The notes under the pieces: model-generated | The model's input: the letters and a program-made list of their open reading frames with translations, nothing else | What the model was told of the DNA's origin: nothing | Databases searched by the model: none | Shown: positions 1 through 10,305 of the stretch, one piece after another | Position numbering within the stretch: the first letter of the stretch is position 1 | How the letters are laid out: each line of letters starts with the position of its first letter | Translations under genes and position numbers: made by a program | Assembly: GCA_015680685.1 (NCBI GenBank) | Contig: MNCI01015561.1 | Location: forward strand, 794,057-858,056 | Direction: 5' to 3' | Origin: Gnetum montanum | Taxonomy: Eukaryota > Streptophyta > Gnetopsida > Gnetales > Gnetaceae | DNA: 64,000 nt

Positions 1-619
1 GGTGTCATTTATTTCATTCCTTCATATTGTAGAATGGCATTGTGAATATTTAATCTAAAATGATCTACCAGTATGTTGATGATGAAGGTAGAAATGGAGT
101 TGTAATCAAGTGGTTGCTACTTTGCAGAGTCACACGGCATCAACAAGGTGTATTATAATGACAACACATTGCAGTTGTGAGTTGGTAGTTTAGATGACCA
201 TGTTTATCAATTATAGTTACCACTTTCACCAACACCCATGTTATTTTTTTCAAAATTATTATTGTTTTATATTTTATGGTTTCATAATAAGGTTTTGGAA
301 TTGAATTAGTATAAGATTATTAAGCATAAAAATCATAGAATAAAATAATGATAAAAATAAGAATAAAATAAAACAATTTTTGGTAAATAAAAGTTAGATT
401 GAAGGGAACATTTTTCTACTCCATATGTAATCAACCATAGATTGGCTTTCTTTTATTTATATTTGAGTGATCAGGAATTGAAGAAGGCACCTATAATTTG
501 AGCTATCTCTTCTTTAAGAGCTTACTTCATCATCTTGATCATGTGAAACATAAATTATGTTTTCCCCATAGGAAGATCTATCATTGGAATTGATGTGCCA
601 AAATGGTGAGCTCATATTA
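1..619. other. AT-rich noncoding sequence
   Basis: No supported gene. All frames are broken at short intervals and no motif of a plant gene or retroelement protein was found. It lies upstream of a diverged LTR and may include that LTR's decayed 5' end. Confidence 0.6.
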
Positions 620-1987
620 AGGATAAAGCCTCAAGAATATCTAGAAAAATAAAATAAAATATTTATAAGTTAGTTATAGGATAGAACACTTGCCAACCAT
701 GGCTTAAATTTCTCATAACTTCCTATGGATGTTATAACTTCTTATGGTGGTTATGAATTAATCCCCTAAATATTTGTAACACCTCTTAACTTCTCATATG
801 ATTGTAACTACCCTAAGGCCACTATAAAAAGGGCTTCCAAGATAGAATTAAAGAAGGGGAATTGGAGGGAAGATCAAGAAAAATATCAAAGATTGTAAAG
901 CATGGCTTGCTAAAGGCATCAATTTAGCTGCTTTGTTTTAATCTTTTGAGTTCTTTTCTTTTCATTTTTATTTTAGTTACATAGCTAATGGTTTAGATAG
1001 TGTCATGCTTGTCCTTTAATTTTGGGTTTTTTCAAGTTGCTTTTATAGCTCTATCTTGGCTCAATACAAGACTTCTATTAAGTTTTCCATATATGAGCTC
1101 ATGTTATCTTAGAAAATCATCTTAAGTAATTTAATAGTAATGTCTTATAAAAACTATCTATTTTAGTCTAAATGATCTAGAAACTTTTTGATACTTTGAG
1201 ATGACTAAAATAGCTTCATGTTTTAAAGTTTATTACCTTAATATTTCAATCTTGAAATTGTCAATTTTTTTTTGAAAGCTCTATTGTTTGCAATTGTTGA
1301 TAATTATTAACTAGCTAAATAAAAGTTTGTACATTATCATTTGCAAAGTGTTGTGGTAGTTAAATAAGAGTGTCTTTTATGAAATTACTTATTGAGCTCA
1401 AAGAATATGGAAATTTTGTAATATTTAGATTGAATTGGAATAGCTATATTACAAAGTGTTTCCTCATGTCATTTTATCTCATTTAAATGTTTGAGATTTC
1501 ACACAAATCTACTTTCTTTGCATTTCTCTTTCTAAATTCCATTGAATCTCACTCTATTTCTTGTTTTCTTGTCGAATTTGCTCTTTGGGAGAAATTAGGA
1601 TTAGATTGGTAGAATTGTGCTAAAGTATTTTTGTGAAATTTTATTTATTTCAAGTAACGTAGTATAGGGACTATATAGACTAAGTGACTTGACAAAATAG
1701 GAATATTTAATAACTCATAGTATTTAACAAAACTAGCTAAATTTCTTTTATCATAGTTAGTTATAGTTTTAAATACAAACCCAAGCATTTCAACATTTAC
1801 CACAACTACACATTTATGCATAGTTCATTCTATAACCACTAAGTTTATTTAGAGGTATATGGGCCTTGGTGTTGCTAGAAGACCAACAAGCATCTAAACC
1901 ATATTTTAAGAAACACCTTTGTTTCCCATGCTCCCAAAGTCACGAGACTAAAGGCCCAATGTTGGTGGTCCCAAAAAATCACCAACA
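620..1987 (+). repeat. Diverged LTR, probably solo, of the E1 family
   Basis: This region aligns along its length with the 5' LTR of E1 (about 4500-5931), though it is clearly more diverged. Shared landmarks in the same order are a CTATAAAAAGG box, a 'GGTTTAGATAGTxTCATGCTTG' stretch (positions 990-1012 and 4913-4934), a run matching 'CTCTATTTCTxGTTTTCTTGT' and the terminal 'GGGCCTTGGTGTTGCxA' segment. It ends at ACCAACA (1987), a normal LTR terminus. No primer binding site follows, so it is a solo LTR or the edge of a rearranged copy. The left edge is approximate. Confidence 0.7.
821..830 (+). promoter_or_regulatory. TATA box of the diverged LTR
   Basis: ACTATAAAAA followed by GGGC sits at the place equivalent to the TATA box of the related LTR at 4718. 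In LTRs this marks the U3/R promoter. Activity cannot be judged. Confidence 0.5.
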
Positions 1988-3214
1988 CCCTTCTTGTGAT
2001 GTTGTTTGATCAAATGGCCTTGAACACTTAAGCCTTCAGCTTTAAATATTTTTACCAGGTATCCTTAACACCCTAGAATGTTCTAATTTCTCATAACCTT
2101 AAAAGTAAAGACATCACAGATAGTTCCTTGATCAAATTCCCCATTTTGAGCCATAATAGTGAGGAGAAAACCTTAAAAGCAAGTTTCTTAATTAAACCTT
2201 GATTTATCTAAGATATCATCGATTCCCTAAATGGTAACATGAAAGCTTTTACATGACCTTGATTACATCTAATTGCTAGCACATTTTGGCCATTTCATGA
2301 AATAGGTTGGCATGATAAAATCAATTAAAGGTTTTTTCAGTTTGATAGTTGGAGAAGTGGCAAGAATTTCAGTTTGTAGAGAAAAAGAATAAGAGTTAAA
2401 ATGGAGTTAACAACATCATTCCTTTAATTTGAGGAAAAAAATATAGGAGCACTGTTCCTCAATCAAGCTTGCAAGTCTCCACTGATGAGTACAAGACCAT
2501 CAATGTGTTGTTCTCCCTCTATAATTATCAGCATTGCATTTCACAGGGCAACAATATAGATATATATATATATTATGATCCACTGGGCTTTACTAATGAA
2601 TATCCTGATAATCTCAATGCCTGCTTTTCATCTCTATCACAACTAACCAAATTCTAGCAGGATTATGAAGGAAGTTCAATTTCTATATGCATCATTTATA
2701 TGATATAAATCTGTGTGCCTTCTTAATTCAGGAATCAGAATGCAGGCACATAGTTGGAATATAATTTATGTAAGGTCTACCAAATCAAAGAGCATCTCAA
2801 GTCAAATTGGTTTTGTATCCATTTCATTTTTGGAAAGCATGCTGCAATTTCACTACTATATCTTTGCAGCAACACAAATTCAGTAGTTCGGTGCAGGGTG
2901 AAGTTAATTCTCCTATGAAATTCAGGAATATATCGTCTAAAATTTCGTGGCTAAGCATGATATTTTTGTCTGTAATGGAAAAGAAAAAGTGGAATTCCGC
3001 GTGATGCATTGGAGGTGTTCTGCATTATTACAAGGGACCATGGTATGTGAACCAAATTTCATGGTACCAATCAAAGTTGAGCATAGCAATCCATTATCAT
3101 CCTTATGGCACAACTCTGAATAATATGTGCCCTACAAAAAAAAACATTCATATAAAATGGCATAAACAGGATTATCCAAGGGTCGCGCCAGCACCCTTCA
3201 TCATTGGAGTTATC
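1988..3214. other. Noncoding sequence between LTR and gene-fragment cluster
   Basis: No gene is supported. There is a short (AT)n run near 2560-2575. The small open frames here show no known motif and overlap on both strands. From about 2440 onward base composition becomes less AT-rich, leading into the gene-fragment cluster. Confidence 0.5.
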
Positions 3215-3595
3215 ATTACCATGGTGGCCATACTCCGTAATCATGCTGGTCCAATTCATTACATTCTGGTTAGGGATTTCGTCAAACGCCTGCCCTATGA
3301 ACTCCATTAGCTCCAATTTTGAATACATCTTGATAAAGCCTGATGCAGAAAACAACATGCTCGCGGAATCCAGATTTTCACGATCTGTGCATGAATCTGG
3401 GCACCGAGTTCTAAGTTGCAGGAAGCATGGGGTGTCTTCTCAGACTTGCCCAACCAACGTGCTCTTCTGGAGACAGCCATGCAGCCCTACACGAGCCTGA
3501 CTGAGGGCAACATCATCACAGTGTGCCATGACCCTACCTAGTACGACCTTCGCGTTCTGGAGCTTAGACCCACCTTTATTGTAAATGTGCACGTA
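3215..3595 (-). pseudogene. PPR protein fragment (PLS-type pentatricopeptide repeat)
   Basis: Two stretches on the minus strand read as pentatricopeptide repeats. At 3595-3503 'YVHIYNKGGSKLQNAKVVL' matches the usual 'LVDMYAKCGSLENARKVF' pattern. At 3340-3215 'GFIKMYSKLELMEFIGQAFD' is followed by 'EIPNQNVMNWTSMITEYGHH', matching the 'FDEMPxRNVVSWTAMIxGYAQHG' continuation. PPR proteins of this class bind organellar RNA in plants and function in editing or processing. The two repeats are in different frames, a stop separates them, and homology ends after the second repeat. This is a broken fragment, not a gene. Confidence 0.7.
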
Positions 3596-3749
3596 TCTTG
3601 CTTGAGCATTACCTCTCCAATATTCCTGTACCTGGGGTGGATGAATGCAATAAAGAAGGAGATATTTTGTGTTTGAAAGCTTAATTTGGCCTTGTATTCG
3701 CTTTGGTTGCTCCCTCAAAATGCTTGTTGGAACAAAGAATAGAGGTGGG

Positions 3750-3905
3750 TTAAATTGTGAATTTGACAACTGGAAGAAGAACTATGGAAATTGGTTCTCT
3801 TATAGAGACATCAGCAAAGCCACTGGAGGATTTAACATCAGCAAGCTGCTGGGTTCCAGCATCCTGGCCTCCGTATACTAGGGCACTCTTAGAGATGGCA
3901 CATGG
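3750..3905 (+). pseudogene. Receptor-like kinase fragment (juxtamembrane and glycine loop)
   Basis: The plus-strand frame reads 'WFSYRDISKATGGFNISKLL', then 'GSSILASVY', a stop, and 'GTLRDGT'. This resembles the start of the kinase domain in plant LRR receptor kinases, where 'xSYxELxxATxGFxxxNLLGxGxFGxVYxGxLxDGT' is usual. The glycine-rich loop has lost its GxGxxG pattern and a stop follows VY. No downstream kinase subdomains (VAVK, HRD, DFG) follow; a PPR-like motif comes next instead. It is best read as a captured or relocated gene fragment. Confidence 0.6.
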
Positions 3906-3982
3906 TGGTAGCAACTGAACACCACACGGCAACATTACCAGATGCAATGGCAGGGCCTTGTTTTGCGGTGGCAATTGATATA

Positions 3983-4042
3983 TGGTTCAGGCCTGATGCC
4001 TTCACATTCAGAGGCATTCTTAAAACATGCGGAGAGCAATTG
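3983..4042 (+). pseudogene. Short PPR-like fragment on the plus strand
   Basis: The frame reads 'WFRPDAFTFRGILKTCGEQL', close to the second half of a PPR repeat ('GxxPDxFTFxxVLxACGxL'). It is on the opposite strand to the PPR repeats at 3215-3595, with the kinase fragment between them. Only one partial repeat is visible, so the call rests on a single motif. Confidence 0.45.
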
Positions 4043-4499
4043 CTTGCTGCCAGTTGGTTATCAAGGAAGGAAGAATCGGTTACCAGGAGATGATGTAAAG
4101 GATGTGTTGCTATTGCTGATTGAAGCACCTCTTATAACTGCGCCAAGTAACCACCACCGTATTCAAATTTCTTTTTCCAGTGAACGTCACTTTTCCAAGG
4201 AGGTCAGCAACAAATTTTATGTGGATATAAAGCCAGAATCAAGTGCAAATGCATATGATTTAATTACATAGATGGTGTGCTTAATTTGCAAGGATCAGCT
4301 TTATTGATTTTAAAAACCATGTAGCCACCTCCACCAACATCTACACTAAGGTGGATGCTGAATTACTTTCTTAATACCACCTGTTCATGAGAATTAGTAG
4401 GGCTTAATGATATTTAATAATTAAAATCCTAAATAAAAATAAAATGAAAATTGTATGAAGTGCTTATAGTATGAAGATCTTGGCTTTATTTCTTAAAAT
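4043..4499. other. Noncoding sequence before the E1 LTR
   Basis: An open frame runs to 4271 without any recognisable domain. After that the sequence is AT-rich and noncoding. The true 5' edge of the E1 LTR lies somewhere in 4400-4560. Confidence 0.4.
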
Positions 4500-5931
4500 T
4501 ATTATTTAGGTTGTGACTTATGAAAATAATATTTGTAAATTTTGTAAAGACACATGCCAATGTTAGCATGATTTTCTCCTAACTTCATGTATAAGTTATA
4601 ACTTCCTAACTTGTTGGGTAAGTAATATCTCCTAACTTGTTGGGCAAGTTATAACTTCCTTACTTGGGAGAGAAGTTACCCAAGATATTTTGTAATATCT
4701 AACTACCTATGAGATACTATAAAAAGGCCTCAAGGGTTAGAAGAAAAGGAGGACACTAGAAGACACACTCGGGGGTCTTGGAGGAAGATTGAAAAGAAGT
4801 CATTGTGAAAGATTGCTTGTAAGATGACTTGCTAAAGACAACATTTCAACCTCTTTTTCATAGTCCTGTGAGTTATGTTTATTTTTTATTTTGTTTAAAT
4901 TGTTTAGCTAGTGGTTTAGATAGTATCATGCTTGGCAAGTAATTTTTGGATTTTTAGATTGCTCTTATTGTTTTTGTTGCATGATAGAATATTTCTATTA
5001 AAATTTTACCATAAAAGAGCTTGTGTTTGAAAGCCTTAAGAGCATTTTAGTAGTAAATTTTATTATTGTGCAATGTATAAGAACCGCTATTGAGATTTTT
5101 GTAAGAGGGCCTCTACATTTAGTCAAGCCGTTGAACGATTCAATAGTTAAGAGGGTTCAGAAAATATTTGGTATTTTGATAGGACCAGAATAGCTTCTTT
5201 TATCTTTAAAGTGAATCTCCATGGTATTTCAATCAAAAATTGTCAAGTCTTTCGAAGGTTCTGTTGAATGCAATTGTTGACATCCATTATCTAGCCAAAA
5301 TAGAGTCTCATACGTGATGGTTTACGCAACAATTTTTGGGTAGTATAGTAGGATTGTCTTGAAGAAATTGCTTATTCGAGCCTTGGGAGTTTGAACAATT
5401 CATAACTATTGAATTTGGGATAGCTTTATTGCGAAGTGTTTACTCGTATCATTTTACCTTATTTAAACATTTTAGATCTTTACACAAATCTGCTTTCTTT
5501 TTCTCTTCTTTCTATTTCCATTAAATCTCGCTCTATTTCTAGTTTTCTTGTGGAACTATCTCTTTCTCTAGAGAAAATTAGAAGTAGATTCGTAGACTTG
5601 TGCTCAAATGTTTCTACAAAACTTTATTTGTTACAAGTAGGTATTATAAGGACCACATAGACTAATAAATTGAACAAAATAGGAACTCTCAACAACTGAC
5701 AGTACTTCGCAAAGTTGGCTGAATCTCTTTAAGATAAGTCATTTATACTTTTACACAACCCAATCTTTTCATTTTTCACAACAGCACACAGCAATAGCAC
5801 ACACACATACTCACATTAACTACTGAGTCTATTTGAAGGTATTTGGGCCTTGGTGTTGCCAAAGACTAGCAAGCACCTAAATCCTGTTCGAGGACACTCG
5901 TTAGCAGTTGCATCCCAAACGGTCGCCAACA
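4500..5931 (+). repeat. 5' LTR of E1
   Basis: It is repeated at 9866-10305 (last 440 bp, near identical) and at 620-1987 (diverged). It ends in GCCAACA at 5931, directly before the primer-site-like sequence. Upstream of the TATA box there is a short internal duplication of 'CTAACTTGTTGGGYAAG' (about 4603-4655). The open frame at 5436-5660 lies inside the LTR and is not a gene. The start is uncertain by about 100 bp. Confidence 0.8.
4718..4727 (+). promoter_or_regulatory. TATA box of the E1 5' LTR
   Basis: TATAAAAAGG sits at a position matching the TATA box of the related LTR at 821. It is the expected promoter for the element's genomic RNA. Confidence 0.5.
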
Positions 5932-5936
5932 GTTCT

Positions 5937-5957
5937 TTTGGCGCTAAAAGGAGGGCT
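5937..5957 (+). other. Primer binding site of E1
   Basis: The sequence TTTGGCGCTAAAAGGAGGGC follows the LTR end by five bases, the usual place for the tRNA primer site. The same sequence with a single change follows the LTR of E2 (23196-23212, minus strand), and a weaker copy follows the Y LTR (51575-51592, minus). The cognate tRNA could not be identified. Confidence 0.6.
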
Positions 5958-6056
5958 GAAAATTTAGCCTCTAAGTTCATAAGCCTTATAATTTTAACAC
6001 ATTAACAATTCTTTGTTACTATAAAGGCTTAAGAAATTAAATACTATTTTCAGTTC

Positions 6057-7324
6057 ATGACCAAGAAGATTGATAGTTTGGAAAATTTAAAAGTTTCAAA
6101 AGATATTCTTGATTCTAAGACTGATTCTTCATCANNNNNNNNNNNNNNNNNNNNNNNNNNNNNNNNNNNNNNNNNNNNNNNNNNNNNNNNNNNNNNNNNN
6201 NNNNNNNNNNNNNNNNNNNNNNNNNNNNNNNNNNNAATCCTTGGCAAGGAGTTACACCATTAGGATTTCAAAATTACAATGATATTCCTAAGGTAGTTTA
6301 CAAATATTTGCCTGAGCCTTTCATTCTTGGAAAAGTTTATTTAGTTGAAGAGTATATTTACATGTTTAAGTTAGCTTTAGCTCATGCAAATATTCAACAT
6401 CAAGATCAAGCTTGTAGGTTGTCTGTATCAAATTTAAAGGATATAGCTTAGATTTGGTATTCAAACCTACCAAGTAATAGTATTAAAAGTTGGGATGACA
6501 TGAAGAATCTTTTCTTAGCCCAGTTTGGTAATCAATTAGATCAAAAACAACTATACTATGGGCTGATACAAGCTAAGCAAGGAGTTAAAGAATCAATTAG
6601 AGATTTTAACATCAAGTTTCAACGAATTTGTGGTTTCTTTCAAAGACAATATAGACCATCAGAAGAAATGCTTAAAGAAACTTATCTTAAGGCTGTCAAC
6701 CCCAACATTTCAATTTGGTTAAGGAGAACTCCAAAATTAACTACACTAAATGACTACTTTAGTGAATCTATACAGTTAGAAAAACAGTTGAATCCTGAAG
6801 AAAATATTACAATTCTAAAAAGAGAAGAAAGAGTTATGATTCCTATGCAAGATTTTTCTCAATTTAAAGCTTTACCAGGTTCATCTCATGTTAAGATAAA
6901 GCAAGAACATGTAAAAGTAGAATCTAAAAAAGGACAATTAATGAGAGATATGTCTAACAAAATAGTGAAGCTTGAAAAAGCTTTGGCAAGAGTTAATATC
7001 AAGGAAGAAAGGAAAAATAGAAAGAATAAATATCAAGACACTAAGTTAGTAGAAGATGAGGATGAAAGTGACCTTATTATGTCCAACTTTCTTGATATTC
7101 AATCTGATAATGAGTTATCTAGTGTTCATTATGCAAGTAAATCTTCTATCAATGGATCTAGCAATACTTCTTCTCTATCAAGTTCTGAAGAAGATATGTC
7201 TTCAGATGAAGAATGTAATAATAATGAGGAAAATGGATATAGTCTCCAATTAAAAGAAAGGCTAACTACTTTTAGACCCCCAAATGTTATTACTGATCCA
7301 TCTACTAAGAAAAAAAGCTTTTGA
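6057..7324 (+). pseudogene. Gag protein of E1 (capsid)
   Basis: This is the structural Gag protein, which packages the element's RNA. The frame opens at an ATG at 6057 (MTKKIDSLENLK), runs into the assembly gap, and resumes at 6236 in a different-looking part of Gag. The retrotransposon-gag core is visible around 6450-6830, with 'WYSNLPSNSIKSWDDM', 'QLYYGLIQAKQG' and 'SIRDFNIKFQRICG' in order. One in-frame stop (TAG, near 6448) breaks it. The C-terminal third is charged and acidic (Lys/Glu then Ser/Asp-rich) with no clear zinc knuckle. The frame ends at 7322 after an A-run, and a one-base shift would lead on into the protease. Confidence 0.8.
6135..6235. other. Assembly gap (101 N)
   Basis: A run of 101 undetermined bases falls within the N-terminal part of E1 gag. 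The true length may differ. Confidence 0.99.
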
Positions 7325-8060
7325 GCCAAATAGAAGAGATAAGAATAAAGGTAAAGACAATCAAGTAAAGCAAAGCACTCCAAATTAGTCTTTTAATAAA
7401 TGGATAAAGAAACCAAGCTTTATTGGTGATGGAGAGTATGATTTGATTGAAGACCTTAAACATGTCAAGGCCAATATTAGCTTTTATCAGTTGCTTCAAA
7501 TAGGAGATCAGCAAAGAAAGGCTTTAGAGTTCATTAAAGGTAAAAGGAGAGTTAGAGAATCAGAGTTAAGTTATGTGTCTAATAATGATGAGAAATTAAA
7601 GACCTCGTATGATAAGGAAGCTCCTCCTTTTCTTTTGACAATGAAATTAAAGGATAAATACTTACACAATTGTTTGGTTGATTCTGGAGCTACGTCTACT
7701 ATAATGCCATTGTCTATATGTAAGAAACTTGGTTTGATTCCTGAAAAATCAAATAAAAAGATTGTTCAAGTGGATAAAAGTAGAGTGAAGATTGTGGGTC
7801 AATTACCAAATGTTCTATTGGAAATTGCTTCTGAACCCCACGTTAGAAGTAGAGTAACTATTCAAGTGGCAGATATACCAGATTCACATAGTCTCTTATT
7901 GAGTAGAAGTTGGAGCAAGAATTTCTCAGGTTACATATCAACAGATTATTCTCACATGTGGCTACTTTGGAAAGGAGAACCAAATCAGATATACATCTAT
8001 AGTGAACCTTTGATGATTGATAACATTACTTTAAATGGAAAAAGTAAAATGGTTGAAAAA
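7325..8060 (+). pseudogene. Aspartic protease of E1
   Basis: This is the retropepsin that matures the Gag-Pol polyprotein. A pre-protease segment 'EDLKHVKANISFYQLLQIG' (about 7447-7503) is also present in E2 as 'EDLKKFKANISMYDLLQF'. The protease has the catalytic motif 'LVDSGATSTIMP' (Asp at 7680-7682), the flap-proximal 'KIVGQLPNVLLEI', and 'LLLSRSW' near 7890-7910, where ILGRPWL is usual. All catalytic residues are intact, so this is the best-preserved part of the element. It is in one frame with the RNase H that follows. An upstream stop near 7387 and the A-run frameshift near 7320 disconnect it from gag. Confidence 0.85.
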
Positions 8061-8137
8061 GGAGGTGTTGAAAATAAAATTTGTACACTCCAAGAAAATT
8101 ATAGTTCTAAAAAAGAACAATCAAAGAATGAGGATAA

Positions 8138-8520
8138 ATGGGAGTTATACTTTGATGGTTCATGTAATTCAGAAGGTGCAGGAGTCGGTATAGCTATATT
8201 AAGGAATGATTCACTTGAAATTTTCAAAGCAATTCATCTATCTTTCTCTTGTACTAACAACAAAGCTGGGTATGAAGCTTTATGTATTGGTATAAGAATA
8301 GCTCTAGAAAAAAAAAGATCAGAGTAATCACTATAAAAGGAGACTCAAGATTAGTTTGTGAACAAGTAAAGGGTAACTATGTAGTAAAGAGCTCATTCTT
8401 AAGACCTTATAAGCAACTTACTTGTAAGATGTTAGATCAGTTTCAACATTGTTGAATAGAGCATATAAACAGAGTAGAGAATCTTATAGCAAATGATTTG
8501 GCAAAGGCAGCTTCAACATT
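8138..8520 (+). pseudogene. Extra (archaeal-type-like) RNase H of E1, upstream of RT
   Basis: This is an RNase H fold domain of the kind acquired by Tat-lineage elements in addition to the RT-linked RNase H. It reads 'WELYFDGSCNSEGAGVG', then 'TNNKAGYEALCIGIRIA', then after a one-base slip in an A-run near 8310 'IKGDSRLVCEQVKGNYV', and ends with 'EHINRVENLIANDLAKAAS'. The four acidic active-site positions (D at 8154, then E, D and D) are all retained. Its position is unusual: it lies between protease and RT, while in X and Y of this window the equivalent domain follows the RT-linked RNase H. One stop (TGA, near 8452) and the slip break it. Confidence 0.8.
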
Positions 8521-9118
8521 GGATATGCAAATAATAGAAAGTTACAAAGATGTAATGATTGAAGAAGAACATCAGCCATCAGTACCAAATAATATAAGAC
8601 ATTTACAAGTATTTGAAGATGATGACCAAGTACTAAGATTTATGAAAAACAAACAAGAATTTGAGGGTCAAGTAATACCTGAAACGTCATCAAAATCCAA
8701 AGCTAATTTCATTCCAAGAAGGATGATTGACTTGGAACATGAGTTCAAGAAAACTTTACTTACTAGAAAGGATATACAAAACCCAGATAGTTAAGCTTTC
8801 GAGGTAGTGAATTTTGGATTAGAAAGAATGCCAAAGATGTTGAATGTTACAAAGGGAAGAGATTCGAGTTTCAAGCAAAACTTGTTAACATTTCCAAGAA
8901 ATAATTTGGAAAATTTTTCTTGGTCTTATGATGATCTTAAAGCTTTTAGACTAGATGTGATGACACATAAAATTTCTTTAATAGAAGGTTGTAAAATAAT
9001 CAAGCAAAAATAAAGAAAATTTAATCCATCATTTGAACCAGCTATGAAAGCTGAAATTAAGAAGTTGTTGCGAGCACGAATCATATATCTAGTACGATAT
9101 TCTACATGGCTACCATTT
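8521..9118 (+). pseudogene. Linker and N-terminal remnant of reverse transcriptase of E1
   Basis: After the extra RNase H comes a charged linker, followed by the sequence that precedes RT in Tat-like elements: 'ENFSWSYDDLKAFRLDVMTH', then 'FNPSFEPAMKAEIKKLLRAR' and 'IIYLVRYSTWL'. This matches the RT fingers up to the WxSxxVxVxK position. RT then stops abruptly near 9115. The palm, including the catalytic YxDD, is absent, and the next recognisable residues belong to RNase H in a shifted frame. The loss looks like a single internal deletion. Confidence 0.75.
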
Positions 9119-9470
9119 TATCGCTGCTGTTTTAACACAAAAAGATGATGAAGGTCAAGATGAACCAATTGGATTTTTTGGGTATCAGTTGAAAGGTTCA
9201 AAATTAAATTATTCAGACTTAGAGAGACAAGCATTCACAGTCATCAAAGCACTTCAACATTTTAAATATTATTTGCAAAGTTCATTAGTCCACATTATGC
9301 TAATTGAACTTGCAGTCAAGCGATTCCTAGCCCAAAATGAGATTGGATTAAAAAAGGGAAAATGGCTTATAAAGTTGCAAAGTTTCAGATTTTCATTGGA
9401 AATATGCAAAACAATTAAGGGAATGGGATTAGCCAAGTTAATGACCAGAGAAAATGAAGTATGCACACTT
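9119..9470 (+). pseudogene. RT-linked RNase H of E1
   Basis: The frame reads 'AAVLTQKDDEGQDEPIGFF', 'GSKLNYSDLERQAFTVIKAL', 'QHFKYYLQ' and then 'LAKLMTREN'. This corresponds to the gypsy RNase H segment 'xPIxFxSxxLxxxExNYxxxExExLAxVxAxxKxRHYL'. The first catalytic Asp region was lost in the RT deletion. The usual 'TDHxxL' motif is not recognisable ('IMLIELAVKRFLA' at its place), so an active enzyme is unlikely. Confidence 0.7.
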
Positions 9471-9862
9471 GATACCCATGAAGAGAATTGGTATGATGAA
9501 ATTCTTAAATTTCTTAATATAGGGAAAATCCCAAATAATTTAACTAAAAGTCAAAAGAGAGCTTTCTTCAAAATAGCACGAAGATTCTTTGTTAAATATG
9601 GTATATTATATAGAAAGGATTTTCGAGGGGTTTTATTGGAATGTGTTCATAATGATCAAATTAGTTTCATTTTGGAATAATTTCATGATCATTTGAATTT
9701 ATTTTATGAATCCCCTGAGTCGACTATGCAACATATACTTCGATATGGATATTACTGGCCTTCCATGTATCAAGACATTAGTTCAAAGATTCAAAAATTC
9801 TATAAATGTCAAATTCATGGGCCCAAAATTAAAAAGGCTAGAGCCCCTTTCCATTGATATTA
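9471..9862 (+). pseudogene. Integrase N-terminal zinc-binding region of E1
   Basis: This continues from RNase H. 'FFVKYGILYRKDFRGVLLEC' is followed by a stop and then 'FHDHLNLFYESPESTMQHIL' and 'GYYWPSMYQD', ending 'FYKCQIHGPK'. This is the H2C2 zinc domain of gypsy integrase, with the GYYWPxM signature. The second Cys pair is partly lost (C then I/H where CxxC is usual). The coding sequence ends at the junction with LTR sequence near 9863. The catalytic core is deleted. Confidence 0.75.
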
Positions 9863-9865
9863 CTA

Positions 9866-10305
9866 GCTTTCTTTTTCTCTTCTTTCTATTTCCATTGAAT
9901 CTCGCTCTATTTCTAGTTTTCTTGTGGGACTATCTCTTTCTCTGGGGAAAATTAGAAGTAGATTCGTAGACTTGTGCTCAAATATTTCTACAAAACTTTA
10001 TTTGTCACAAGTAGGTATTATAAGGACCGCATAGACTAAGCAATTGAACAAAATAGGAACTCTCAACAACTCACAGTACTTTGCAAAGTTGGCTGAATCT
10101 CTTTAAGATAAGTCATTTATACTTTTACACAACCCAATCTTTTCATTTTTCACAACAACACACCACAATAGCACACACCCATACTCACATTAACTACTGA
10201 GTCTATTTGGAGGTATCTAGGCCTTGGTGTTGCCAGAGACCGGTAAGCACCTAAATCCTATTCGAGGACACTCGTTGGCGATTGTGTCCCAAATGGTCGC
10301 CAACA
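9866..10305 (+). repeat. Truncated 3' LTR of E1
   Basis: This matches 5492-5931 almost base for base and ends GCCAACA. Only the last 440 bp of the LTR remain. The left side is fused directly to integrase sequence. The open frame crossing 9706-9969 spans this junction and has no meaning. Confidence 0.9.

Larger units (their letters stand above)
4500..10305 (+). mobile_element. Gypsy-type LTR retrotransposon E1 (Tat-like), internally deleted
   Basis: The order is 5' LTR, primer-site-like sequence, gag, protease, extra RNase H, RT remnant, RNase H, integrase zinc domain and 3' LTR remnant. The surviving 440 bp of the 3' LTR (9866-10305) is nearly identical to the end of the 5' LTR, so the insertion is younger than the solo LTR at 620-1987. 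At least two large deletions are visible. One removed almost all of RT (junction near 9115). The other removed the integrase core, the 3' UTR and about 1 kb of the 3' LTR (junction near 9863). No target duplication was found because the left LTR edge is unclear. Confidence 0.85.

Noticed and set aside
5436-5660. Open frame of 74 residues
   Set aside because: Lies inside the E1 LTR, with a counterpart at 9866-10020 that is not coding. Composition only.
9706-9969. Open frame crossing the integrase/LTR junction
   Set aside because: It is out of frame with the integrase zinc domain and runs into LTR sequence.
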